Both the position numbers and the translations under genes were made by a program. The notes beneath the pieces were generated by a model. It was not told the DNA's origin, searched no databases, and saw nothing but the letters and a program-made list of their open reading frames with translations. A DNA stretch of 53,889 bases from Avoscillospira sp045579045 (GTDB taxonomy: Bacteria; Bacillota; Clostridia; Oscillospirales; Oscillospiraceae): contig JAZNLL010000112.1 in the NCBI GenBank assembly GCA_045579045.1, positions 1-53,889 of the forward strand, in the 5' to 3' direction. Shown here piece after piece: positions 30,089 to 37,705 of the stretch (within the stretch, counting starts at the first letter, position 1; each line of letters starts with the position of its first letter).

Positions 30089-32134
30089 ATGAGCTATACT
30101 GCAAAGAACATTCGTAACGTTGCTCTGCTGGGCCATGGCGGCGACGGCAAGACCATGCTGGCTGAGGATATGCTGTTTATGACCGGCGGCACCGACCGTC
30201 TGGGTTCCATTGCTGACGGCAACACCGTCTCTGACTTTGATCCCGAAGAGATCAAGCGGCAGAATTCTATTTCTACCTCTCTGATCCCTGTTGAATTTGA
30301 AGGCTGCAAGATTAACCTGCTGGATAACCCCGGCGTTTTCGATTTCGCAGGCGAAATCGTTCAGTCTCTGCGTGTTGCCGATGCCGGCATCATCGTTCTG
30401 ACTGCCAAGAGCGGTATCGCTGTCGGTACCGAAAAGGCATGGAAGTCCATGAAGGACTGCGGCAAGCCCACCATGTTCTACATCTCCAAGATGGATGAAG
30501 ACCATGCCAACTACTTCAAGGTAGTGGAGGATCTCCGCGCCCAGTTCGGTAACTCCGTCGTTCCCATGCAGTTCCCCATCATGCAGGGCGAAAAGTGCGT
30601 GGGTCTGGTGGATCTGCTGAGCAAGACCGCAAGAGACACTCAGGGCAACGACATGGCTCTGACTGCCGAAGCAGAAGCCCATCTGGAAGAGTATCTGGCA
30701 GCTCTGTCCGAGCAGGTCGCCGAGACCAGTGAAGAGCTGATGGAGAAGTTCTTTATGGAAGAACCCTTCACCGCTGAAGAGCTGATTCAGGGTGTCAAGG
30801 ACGGCATGATGCAGCGTTCCATCACTCCTGTGTTCGCAGGTTCCGCTTCCGCCGGCTACGGCAGCAAGCGCGTCATGGAATACATCGTGAAGTTCTGCCC
30901 CAATCCTCTGGAAGGCATGGCTCTGGAAGCCGAAGAAGGCGAAGTCAAGCTGGACGAAGCCGGCAGCCCTGTTGCTTTCGTTTACAAGACCACTGCCGAT
31001 CAGTTCGGCAAGAACTCTTTCTTCAAGGTCATCTCCGGTGAGATCACCGAAGGTATGTCCGTTGTCAATGCCCGTACCGGTGCTGCTGAAAAGCTCAGCA
31101 ACATCTTCTTCGCCAAGGGCAAGAACCAGACCAAGACCACGAAGATCGCCACCGGTGATATCGGTGTCGCTACCAAGCTGAACGCTGTCAAGACCGGCGA
31201 TACTCTGGGTCTGGCCGGCAAGACTCCCAATATCAAGGGTATGGAATATGATGAGCCCTGCTACAAGATGGCCATCTACGCCAAGGTCAAGGGTCAGGAA
31301 GATAAGATCGCTGCAGGTTTGACCAAGCTGAACGAAGAAGACTGCTCCTTCACCTACGGCACCGATACCGAGACCAAGGAAATGGTCATCTCCGGTGTTG
31401 GCGATATCCATCTGGGCGTTATCTGCTCCAAGCTGGCTGCCAAGTTCAAGGTCGAAGCTGAGCTCCGTCCCGCCAAGATCGCTTACCGTGAGACCATCAA
31501 GAAGAGAGTGGAGATCCACGGCCGTCATAAGAAGCAGTCCGGTGGTCATGGCCAGTTCGGTGATGTTCACATCCGCTTCGAGCCCCAGTCCGAGACCGAA
31601 GATATGATCTTCGCCGATGAGACTGTCGGCGGCTGCGTGCCCAAGAACTTCATCCCCTCCGTTGAAAAGGGTCTGCGTAACTGCATCGGCAAGGGTGTCC
31701 TGGCCGGTTATCCCATGGTGTTCCTGAAGGCCACTCTGTTCTTCGGTTCCTACCATCCCGTTGACTCCTCCGATATGGCATTCCAGACTGCTGCCGGTAT
31801 TGCCTATAAGGAAGGTATCCCCACTGCAGCTCCCACTCTGCTGGAGCCTATTGCTGAGCTGAAGGTCTACATTCCCGACAGCAACATGGGCGATATCATC
31901 GCTGACCTGAACAAGCGCCGCGGTCGTGTGCTGGGCATGAACCCCACCGATGACGGTCTGCAGGTTGTGGAAGCCGAAGTTCCCATGGGCGAAATGTCCT
32001 CCTATGCCATCGACCTGCGTTCCATGACTCAGGGTCGCGGCTCCTACTCCATGAACTTTGTCCGTTACGAGGAAGTTCCTCAGATGAACCAGGCAAAGAT
32101 CATTGAGGACGCCAAGAAGAACGAGGAAGAATAA
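30089..32134 (+). CDS. EF-G-like translational GTPase, divergent paralogue
   Basis: A 681-residue protein with the five-domain architecture of elongation factor G. The GTPase motifs deviate: P-loop GHGGDGKT (15-22) instead of GHIDAGKT, switch I without RGITI (QNSISTS at 59-65), and DNPGVFDF (79-86) instead of DTPGHVDF, so the GTPase-activating histidine is Val. G4 is SKMD. Domains II to V are well preserved, including domain IV with GRHKKQSGGHGQFGDV and the C-terminal GRGSYSMNF. This matches the FusA2/EF-G paralogue group of Firmicutes, whose role (ribosome rescue, recycling or stress) is unsettled. The ATG at 30089 follows AAAGGAG. It stands alone, not in a str operon. A terminator follows. 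Confidence 0.85.
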   Translation: MSYTAKNIRNVALLGHGGDGKTMLAEDMLFMTGGTDRLGSIADGNTVSDFDPEEIKRQNSISTSLIPVEFEGCKINLLDNPGVFDFAGEIVQSLRVADAGIIVLTAKSGIAVGTEKAWKSMKDCGKPTMFYISKMDEDHANYFKVVEDLRAQFGNSVVPMQFPIMQGEKCVGLVDLLSKTARDTQGNDMALTAEAEAHLEEYLAALSEQVAETSEELMEKFFMEEPFTAEELIQGVKDGMMQRSITPVFAGSASAGYGSKRVMEYIVKFCPNPLEGMALEAEEGEVKLDEAGSPVAFVYKTTADQFGKNSFFKVISGEITEGMSVVNARTGAAEKLSNIFFAKGKNQTKTTKIATGDIGVATKLNAVKTGDTLGLAGKTPNIKGMEYDEPCYKMAIYAKVKGQEDKIAAGLTKLNEEDCSFTYGTDTETKEMVISGVGDIHLGVICSKLAAKFKVEAELRPAKIAYRETIKKRVEIHGRHKKQSGGHGQFGDVHIRFEPQSETEDMIFADETVGGCVPKNFIPSVEKGLRNCIGKGVLAGYPMVFLKATLFFGSYHPVDSSDMAFQTAAGIAYKEGIPTAAPTLLEPIAELKVYIPDSNMGDIIADLNKRRGRVLGMNPTDDGLQVVEAEVPMGEMSSYAIDLRSMTQGRGSYSMNFVRYEEVPQMNQAKIIEDAKKNEEE

Positions 32135-32146
32135 TTCCATAACAAT

Positions 32147-32178
32147 AAAAAGTGTGCATCGCAAGATGCACACTTTTT
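32147..32178. terminator. Terminator between the EF-G paralogue and the phosphoesterase gene
   Basis: A perfect 14-bp stem (32147-32160 with 32165-32178), loop GCAA, with seven T residues on the plus side and an A run on the other. It serves the two convergent genes. Confidence 0.85.
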
Positions 32179-32196
32179 TTACGCACAGATAGGAAC

Positions 32197-33219
32197 TCAA
32201 TCAAAAGGCAGATATCTGTCCTGCTGAGAAGCAGAGGCACGGAACTCCGAACCGTAGAGCTTTGTCCACCAGCTGCCGGGCTTGGTATACAGACCGATTT
32301 CGTCATCGTCAGGTCCAACGAATTCGGATTTTGTGCCCTTGACGGTGATGCCTTTTTCGTCCATGGAAACAATGGCATAAACCGGATCCCGATAGGGAAG
32401 GGTGTATTTGATGTTAGGGTATTTTTCGTCAATTTCTCTGCCGTATCGGTTTTCTGTTGTAAAATCCTCATCTACCCACAGACAGTCCATGGAGTTAAGC
32501 TGCACAAACCAGATGTCATCTTCTCTGGTGCATAGATCCACATGGTGATGTCCGTTGAAGCAGACCGCAACACCCTTCGGTGCTGATTTCAGAATCTCCC
32601 GGATTACCCCCCAGTTCTTGACCGCTCTTCCTTTGGGCAGGTTGGATAAGGTCTGATGGGAGAAGATAACGGAAGGAAAGCTTGCTTTTGCCAGATCGTC
32701 TTTCAGCCATTGTACCTGTTCATCCGGCAGCCATGGCAGAGATAGTGTCTCATCGAAACCCACTTCGAAGTAATTCCCGTTTTCGTAGGCATGGAAATTA
32801 CCGTCCGCATCCTTAAAGAAACTGCAATCCAATACAACAAAATGAAAGCCGCCCCGGTCAAAGGAATAGTAGGAGCCGTTTTTCGCTTCAATGAAACGAA
32901 GCAATTCTTCTTTGGAACACATATCGCATTCGTGATTGCCCAGAACATGATAAGAGGGTTTTTCGAAATCGTTGAACATTCTTAGAATAGCGGGCTTGTC
33001 CGCATAGGTTTTGACCTTCAGCGCATTGGCGATGTTCACGGGCTGATGTTCGGGAATGCAGTTGACCTTTCGGTGGTCATCCGGATAGCAAAAGTCGCCG
33101 AGATGAATGATGAAATCTACATTTTCCCTACGGCAATGGTCGAGAAACACCTGCAGCCGCTCCTGGGTGTCGTGCATGATATCCACATGCAGGTCTGTGA
33201 AAACACCGAATTTTACCAT
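32197..33219 (-). CDS. Calcineurin-like metallophosphoesterase
   Basis: A 340-residue soluble phosphoesterase. The dimetal-site motifs occur in order: DLHVD (residue 9), HLGDFCYPDD (about 40), VLGNHECD (about 92), FSHQTLS (about 188) and NGHHHVD (about 223). No signal peptide or membrane segment is present. The family includes cyclic nucleotide phosphodiesterases and nucleotidases; the substrate is not evident. It starts four bases after the stop of mutY with an AAGGAG ribosome site, so it is in the same operon. Confidence 0.85.
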   Translation of the reverse strand: MVKFGVFTDLHVDIMHDTQERLQVFLDHCRRENVDFIIHLGDFCYPDDHRKVNCIPEHQPVNIANALKVKTYADKPAILRMFNDFEKPSYHVLGNHECDMCSKEELLRFIEAKNGSYYSFDRGGFHFVVLDCSFFKDADGNFHAYENGNYFEVGFDETLSLPWLPDEQVQWLKDDLAKASFPSVIFSHQTLSNLPKGRAVKNWGVIREILKSAPKGVAVCFNGHHHVDLCTREDDIWFVQLNSMDCLWVDEDFTTENRYGREIDEKYPNIKYTLPYRDPVYAIVSMDEKGITVKGTKSEFVGPDDDEIGLYTKPGSWWTKLYGSEFRASASQQDRYLPFD

Positions 33220-33223
33220 GAAC

Positions 33224-34243
33224 TCACTCCTTTAGACGGAACTGCCGGAAAGCCGTCGGCAGGGCATAGACATCGTCCAATTCATGTTCCTTTGCCCATA
33301 CAAAGGAATTGGTGTTGTTGCAGCGGATGTACCACCCGTGCATATTCCATTGAATGTGGGTAAAAATGTGGATTTTGTCGGAAGAACGGAGAAGCTCCTG
33401 CGGTTGGATGCCCCAAAGGTTCAGCTGCGCCAAGGCGGCTTCTGCATCCAGCGTCCCCGGCACATGGGGGAACTCCCATAAGCCTGCCAGCAGACCTGTG
33501 TCGGCTCGCTTGTTCAGGGCAAAGCAGCCGTCACATTCCAGAATGAAAACAGTCATATTTTCCTGCTTTCTGGGCTTTTTCGGTGTTTTCACCGGCAGCT
33601 CACCGGTCAAGCCGTCTCTGCGAGCCAGACAAATGTGAGCAAGGGGACAGAGTTCGCATTTCGGTGCACCGTTGGGCACACAGACTGTGGCCCCCAACTC
33701 CATCAGTGCCTGTGTAAAATCGCCGCAATGTCCTTTGGGATAGACCTCTGCCAAAGCAGCGGTCAGGTCTTTCTTTGTCTGGGACTTGTCAATGGGGGAG
33801 AAGTCTGCCGTCAGACGGCTGCAGACCCTCAGTACATTGCCGTCCACCGCCGGGGTGGGCAGTTCAAAACAGATGGAGCCAATGGCACCGGCGGTATAAT
33901 CGCCAATGCCTGCAAGCTTCAGAATTTCCTTGTGTTCCCGGGGAAAACCGCCCAGTTCCACGATCTGCTTAGCGGCTTTCTGCAAATTCCGCACCCGGCT
34001 GTAATAGCCCAGACCCTCCCAAAGCTTGTTCAGCTCCTCCGGGTCAGCCTCTGCCAAAGCCTCAACCGTTGGCAGCTTAGCCAGAAACCGTGCATAGTAA
34101 CCCTTGACGGCTTCCACTCTGGTCTGCTGGAGCATGATCTCCGAAAGCCACACATGGTAAGGCTCCCGATCCTTCCGCCATGGCAGATCCCGCTTATTCC
34201 GTTCATACCATGGGAGCAGCAGCTCCGGCAGCTTGGAAAACAT
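33224..34243 (-). CDS. mutY: A/G-specific adenine glycosylase MutY
   Basis: A 339-residue DNA repair glycosylase that removes adenine opposite 8-oxoguanine. The helix-hairpin-helix domain has LQQTRVEAVKGYY (catalytic Glu/Gln region), LAGIGDYTAGAI (HhH) and PAVDGNVLRV with the catalytic Asp (about residue 139). The [4Fe-4S] loop CVPNGAPKCELCPLAHIC has all four cysteines, but the first spacing is seven residues instead of six. The C-terminal NUDIX-like domain for 8-oxoG recognition is present from about 228. The ATG at 34243 follows GAGGTG. A metallophosphoesterase gene follows in the operon. Confidence 0.92.
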   Translation of the reverse strand: MFSKLPELLLPWYERNKRDLPWRKDREPYHVWLSEIMLQQTRVEAVKGYYARFLAKLPTVEALAEADPEELNKLWEGLGYYSRVRNLQKAAKQIVELGGFPREHKEILKLAGIGDYTAGAIGSICFELPTPAVDGNVLRVCSRLTADFSPIDKSQTKKDLTAALAEVYPKGHCGDFTQALMELGATVCVPNGAPKCELCPLAHICLARRDGLTGELPVKTPKKPRKQENMTVFILECDGCFALNKRADTGLLAGLWEFPHVPGTLDAEAALAQLNLWGIQPQELLRSSDKIHIFTHIQWNMHGWYIRCNNTNSFVWAKEHELDDVYALPTAFRQFRLKE

Positions 34244-34315
34244 TTAAAACACCTCGGATACATTATAAAATATAGAAAGATTTCTGTCAAACAGGATGCA
34301 AAGGTCGGAAAAATC

Positions 34316-34324
34316 TGCTATACT
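34316..34324 (+). promoter_or_regulatory. Extended -10 promoter of the HAD-IIA/MFS/GDPD operon
   Basis: TGCTATACT (34316-34324), an extended -10, 25 bases before the GTG start. No clear -35. Confidence 0.45.
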
Positions 34325-34348
34325 ACGAGGAAAAGGAGGCTGACGAAT

Positions 34349-35143
34349 GTGAGCTTGAAAGATAAAAGACTGTTTTTGCTGGATATGGACGGCACCATCT
34401 ATCTGGATGAGGAGCTGTTCGACGGCACCATTGTTTTTTTGAACCATGTGAAGGAAATCGGCGGTCGGTATCTGTTTCTGACCAACAATTCCTCCCGTGG
34501 CGTGGGTGCATATATTGAAAAAATGGCTCGTTTGGGCATAGAAGCCGTGGAGGAGGACTTCCTCACCTCCGTGGATGCTACCATTATATATTTAAAGGAA
34601 AACCATCCGGGGCAGCTTTGCTATGTTTCCGGCACTGAGACTTTCAAGAAGCAGCTTGCCGACAGCGGCATTGCCGTGACGGACAAGCTCTCCGATGATG
34701 TGGAAGTGCTGGTTCACGGCTTTGACCGGGAACTGACCTTCCAGAAACTGGAAGACAGCTGCATTCTGCTGAACCGAGGTGTGCCTTTCATTGCAACCAA
34801 CCCCGATTGGGTCTGTCCCACCTGGTACGGCTCCGTGCCCGACTGCGGAAGCGTGTGTAAAATGCTGGAGACCGCTACCGGCAGAAAGCCCCGCTTCATC
34901 GGCAAACCTCAGCCGGAAATGGCACTGCTCGCCATGGAAAAATTCGGCTATTCCAAGGAAGAAACCGTCCTCGTCGGCGATCGCCTCTATACGGATATTG
35001 CCTGCGGTGTCAATGCGGGTATCGATACGGTATTCGTCCTCTCCGGTGAGGGGACCATGGAAGACCTGAAAACTTCCGAGACCCAGCCTGCCATGATCTA
35101 TGACAATATCCGGGCCATGCTCAATGCCATGGAGGAAAAATGA
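34349..35143 (+). CDS. HAD-IIA family phosphatase (NagD/AraL-like)
   Basis: A 264-residue phosphatase. Motif I is FLLDMDGTIYLDEE (about residue 8), motif II LFLTNNSSRG (about 45), then the C2A cap with TNPDWVCPT, the lysine motif IGKPQPEMALLAMEKFG (about 191) and motif IV VGDRLYTDIACGVNAG (about 213). This is the NagD/AraL group, which dephosphorylates sugar phosphates or nucleotides. The start is a GTG at 34349-34351 with AGGAGG nine bases upstream; the only nearby ATG is out of frame. Its stop overlaps the next gene start (ATGA). Confidence 0.88.
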   Translation: MSLKDKRLFLLDMDGTIYLDEELFDGTIVFLNHVKEIGGRYLFLTNNSSRGVGAYIEKMARLGIEAVEEDFLTSVDATIIYLKENHPGQLCYVSGTETFKKQLADSGIAVTDKLSDDVEVLVHGFDRELTFQKLEDSCILLNRGVPFIATNPDWVCPTWYGSVPDCGSVCKMLETATGRKPRFIGKPQPEMALLAMEKFGYSKEETVLVGDRLYTDIACGVNAGIDTVFVLSGEGTMEDLKTSETQPAMIYDNIRAMLNAMEEK

Positions 35144-36474
35144 TGAAGCTCAATAACAAGCGGACGGTTTTGATAGGTTTGGCCTTTTTGTCCATCTGCG
35201 CTTTCTGGCAGATGTATGACAGCGTTGTGCCGAAGATTCTGACGGAAACGTTCCATCTCAACGAAACCCTCTCCGGTGCCATCATGGCGGCAGATAATAT
35301 TTTCGCCTTGTTTTTGCTGCCGTTTTTCGGTTCGCTTTCTGACAAAACCAATACAAAACTGGGAAAGCGGACACCCTATATCCTCTTCGGTACTGCCTTT
35401 GCGGTGGTGCTGATGAACCTTTTGCCTCTGCTGGATAACAGTTTTGCGGCAGAACCTGCCCCTTGGAAACAGATGCTTTTTGTGATGGTTCTGGGTCTGA
35501 TTCTGGTGGCCATGGGCACCTACCGTTCTCCTGCGGTGGCACTGATGCCCGATGTGACACCAAAGCCGCTGCGTTCCAAAGCCAATGCCATTATCAATCT
35601 CATGGGTGCCGTGGGCGGCATTATTTATCTGGGCGTGGCGGCGGTCATGTATCCCAATTCCAAAATCGCCGGTCTTACCCATGTGGATTATCAACCTTTA
35701 TTTATGGTGGTATCCGGTCTCATGGTCTTTGCGGTGGCGGTTTTGCTGCTGACCGTCCGGGAACCGAAACTGGCTGCGGAAAATGCAGCTTATGAAGCAG
35801 CCCACCCCGAAGAAAATCTGGCGGCTGACGATGGCAGCGGCAGGGAAGTTCTGCCCAAAGCAGTCAAAAGAAGCCTCGGCTTCCTGCTGGCATCCATCTG
35901 CCTGTGGTTTGTGGGTTATAACGGTGTGACCACATGGTTTACCGTCTATATCGGCGAAGTCATGGGCCAGGGATTGGGCGGCGCCTCCACCTGTCTGATG
36001 GTCGCCACCGGCGGTGCCATTGTTTCCTACATCCCCATCGGCGCTCTGGCGGGTAAAATCGGCAGAAAGCGCACCATCCAGCTGGGCATCTGCCTGCTGA
36101 CGGTCTGCTTTGCCCTGGGCTATGTGCTGACCCATACCTTTCACAGCATCAATCTCATCATGTTTGCGGTCTTTGCTCTGGTGGGACTTGCATGGGCAGC
36201 CATCAATGTCAACAGTCTGCCTATGGTGGTGGAAATGTGCCGGGGCAGCGATATCGGTAAATTCACCGGTTACTATTATACCTTCTCCATGAGCGCACAG
36301 GTCATCACGCCCATTCTGGCAGGTACACTCCTGCGGAACGTGGGCTACTGGACTCTGTTCCCCTATGCGGCTGTGTTTGTGGGTCTGAGCTTTGTGACCA
36401 TGTGTTTTGTCCGCCATGGTGACAGTAAGGTTGTTGTGAAAAAAGGTCTTGAGGCCTTTGATTTGGAGGATTGA
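35140..36474 (+). CDS. MFS transporter, SLC45-like
   Basis: A 444-residue membrane protein with twelve hydrophobic segments. The loop after TM2 reads GSLSDKTNTKLGKRTPYI (about residues 65-82), the MFS signature in the form found in SLC45/GPH-like sugar carriers. The central cytoplasmic loop (about 208-240) is acidic. The second half has GALAGKIGRKRTIQLG (about 300). The GGAGGAAAAATG start overlaps the HAD-IIA stop by four bases. A disaccharide or similar substrate is plausible but not shown; coupling to a HAD phosphatase and a glycerophosphodiesterase could also suggest a phosphodiester-derived polyol. Confidence 0.8.
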   Translation: MMKLNNKRTVLIGLAFLSICAFWQMYDSVVPKILTETFHLNETLSGAIMAADNIFALFLLPFFGSLSDKTNTKLGKRTPYILFGTAFAVVLMNLLPLLDNSFAAEPAPWKQMLFVMVLGLILVAMGTYRSPAVALMPDVTPKPLRSKANAIINLMGAVGGIIYLGVAAVMYPNSKIAGLTHVDYQPLFMVVSGLMVFAVAVLLLTVREPKLAAENAAYEAAHPEENLAADDGSGREVLPKAVKRSLGFLLASICLWFVGYNGVTTWFTVYIGEVMGQGLGGASTCLMVATGGAIVSYIPIGALAGKIGRKRTIQLGICLLTVCFALGYVLTHTFHSINLIMFAVFALVGLAWAAINVNSLPMVVEMCRGSDIGKFTGYYYTFSMSAQVITPILAGTLLRNVGYWTLFPYAAVFVGLSFVTMCFVRHGDSKVVVKKGLEAFDLED

Positions 36475-36478
36475 ACGG

Positions 36479-37237
36479 ATGTTTTGCAGAAACGGACATA
36501 AGGCTTGGAGTGTTTTGAGCCAATATCACTATGCCCACCGGGGCTTCCACGATGAGGAAAAAACGGAAAATTCCATGGCAGCTTTCCGTGCAGCTGTGGA
36601 GCACGGTTTTGGTGCGGAACTGGATGTCCATCTGATGAGAGACGGCAATCTGGCCGTCATTCACGACAGCAGTCTCAGACGCACCGCCGGTGCCGATGTC
36701 TGCATCGAAGACCTGACAAAGGAAGAATTGTCCAACTATACTTTGCGTAATGGAGAACCTATTCCTCTTTTGGAGGAAGTTCTGGAACTTTTTTGCGGAA
36801 AAACTCCGCTGATCGTGGAACTGAAGGCTGAAAGCGGCAATCACAATGCCCTGTCTGCGGCAGTGGCAAAGCGGCTTGATGCTTATAAAGGTGATTTCTG
36901 TATTGAATCCTTTGATCCCAGAGTGGTTCGTTGGTTCCGGAAAAACAGACCGGATGTCTGCCGCGGACAGCTGTCCTATAACTTCATGAAAGATAAGAAA
37001 ACCAAGCTCTCTTTCTGGGCAAAGTTACTGCTGTCCAAACTGTGGGTGAACTGTCTGGGATATCCGGACTTTGTAGCCTACGGCTTCTTCGACCGGAAAG
37101 ATTTTTCTCTTCGTTTTTGCAGAGATGTGCTGAAAACGCAGATTGTCTACTGGACGCTGCACAATCAAAAAGGTATGGATGAAGCCATCCGTCTGGGCGG
37201 AATCTGTATTTTTGAGGACTTTTTGCCCCGTGAATAA
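36479..37237 (+). CDS. Glycerophosphodiester phosphodiesterase family protein
   Basis: A 252-residue GDPD-fold enzyme. The catalytic histidines and metal ligands are visible: YAHRGFHDEEKTENSMAAF (about residues 18-36, His and Arg, then Glu-Asn), GAELDVHLMRDGNLAVIHD (about 47-65) with the Glu-Asp pair and second His, and LIVELKAES (about 111). It splits glycerophosphodiesters to glycerol 3-phosphate and an alcohol. No signal peptide, so cytosolic. The ATG at 36479 has GGAGG upstream and is four bases after the MFS stop, so it is the third gene of the operon. Confidence 0.85.
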   Translation: MFCRNGHKAWSVLSQYHYAHRGFHDEEKTENSMAAFRAAVEHGFGAELDVHLMRDGNLAVIHDSSLRRTAGADVCIEDLTKEELSNYTLRNGEPIPLLEEVLELFCGKTPLIVELKAESGNHNALSAAVAKRLDAYKGDFCIESFDPRVVRWFRKNRPDVCRGQLSYNFMKDKKTKLSFWAKLLLSKLWVNCLGYPDFVAYGFFDRKDFSLRFCRDVLKTQIVYWTLHNQKGMDEAIRLGGICIFEDFLPRE

Positions 37238-37244
37238 AGATGTT

Positions 37245-37267
37245 GCAGGGTGTCCTGCCTACTTTTT
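37245..37267 (+). terminator. Weak terminator after the glycerophosphodiesterase gene
   Basis: GCAGG/CCTGC stem of five pairs (37245-37249 with 37254-37258), loop GTGT, with five T residues at 37263-37267. Confidence 0.4.
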
Positions 37268-37271
37268 GTGA

Positions 37272-37365
37272 ATAGTCTACAAAAACCACTCCGATGATGG
37301 AAACTTTTTGCCGTATTTGATAATTGACTTTTTTTTCTTCGGAGAGTAGACTATGAACATATAAT
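37272..37365 (+). promoter_or_regulatory. Promoter region of the liv operon leader with an inverted repeat
   Basis: TTGACT (37324-37329), 17-bp spacer and TAGACT (37347-37352) form a promoter; a TATAAT also occurs at 37360-37365. The 9-bp inverted repeat ATAGTCTAC (37272-37280) and GTAGACTAT (37346-37354) has its second half on the -10, which suggests an operator pair. The 467-bp gap between 37238 and 37705 is filled by this region and the leader described separately. Confidence 0.55.
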
Positions 37366-37408
37366 TGCTTTAGCAAAATAAATCGAAAGATTGCAGAAAG
37401 GGGCCACC

Positions 37409-37567
37409 ATGATGTTCGCCAAGAAGCAGATGAATGTTGCTGCCGATGCATGGTTTGCACCGGTCTGTCAGTCTGCTATGCCCTGCGCTACTGCTCTGCC
37501 CGTTCACGACACTGCCGTTGCGGTAGTGTCGTTTTTGCGTTTCGGGGAACGAATTATTCCGCGCTGA
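37409..37567 (+). CDS. Putative 52-residue leader peptide of the liv operon
   Basis: An ORF, MMFAKKQMNVAADAWFAPVC, continuing through a Val/Ala-rich stretch (DTAVAVVSFLRFGE) to IIPR and the stop. The ATG has AAAGGGG six bases upstream and lies about 50 bases after the promoter. Two Ile codons (37553-37558) stand three codons before the stop (37565-37567). The stop is directly followed by AGCAAAGC, which can pair with the 5' arm of the terminator at 37618-37642. A hairpin with a T run (37507-37538) is inside the ORF. This is the geometry of amino-acid attenuation. Translation is inferred. Confidence 0.6.
   Translation: MMFAKKQMNVAADAWFAPVCQSAMPCATALPVHDTAVAVVSFLRFGERIIPR
37507..37538 (+). terminator. 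Terminator-like hairpin inside the liv leader ORF
   Basis: A 12-bp stem, ACGACACTGCCG with CGGTAGTGTCGT (one G-T), three-base loop, followed by T residues. It would form only when the leader ORF is not being translated. Confidence 0.6.
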
Positions 37568-37642
37568 AGCAAAGCTGAACTTAATTCCTGCTGCAAACGC
37601 GGTGGGGTGATAAGTTACGGCTTTGCTGAATAGGCAAAGCCG
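37568..37642 (+). promoter_or_regulatory. Antiterminator/terminator pair in the liv leader
   Basis: Terminator: CGGCTTTGC (37618-37626) with GCAAAGCCG (37634-37642), perfect 9-bp stem followed by ATTTTAGTATTTT. Antiterminator: AGCAAAGC (37568-37575) with GCTTTGCT (37620-37627), perfect 8 bp using the terminator's 5' arm. The two structures exclude each other. The 5' partner starts one base after the leader stop codon, where a terminating ribosome would cover it. Confidence 0.65.
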
Positions 37643-37705
37643 ATTTTAGTATTTTGAGCCAAAAGGCTTGAAAATAAAAACCAATTGGAAAAAGAGGTAT
37701 AGAAA

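Noticed and set aside
37370..37705. T-box riboswitch before the liv operon
   Set aside because: The region has the length and a terminator, and a GCGGTGGGGTG stretch, but the T-box sequence (AGGGTGGNACCGCG) and a specifier loop are not present.
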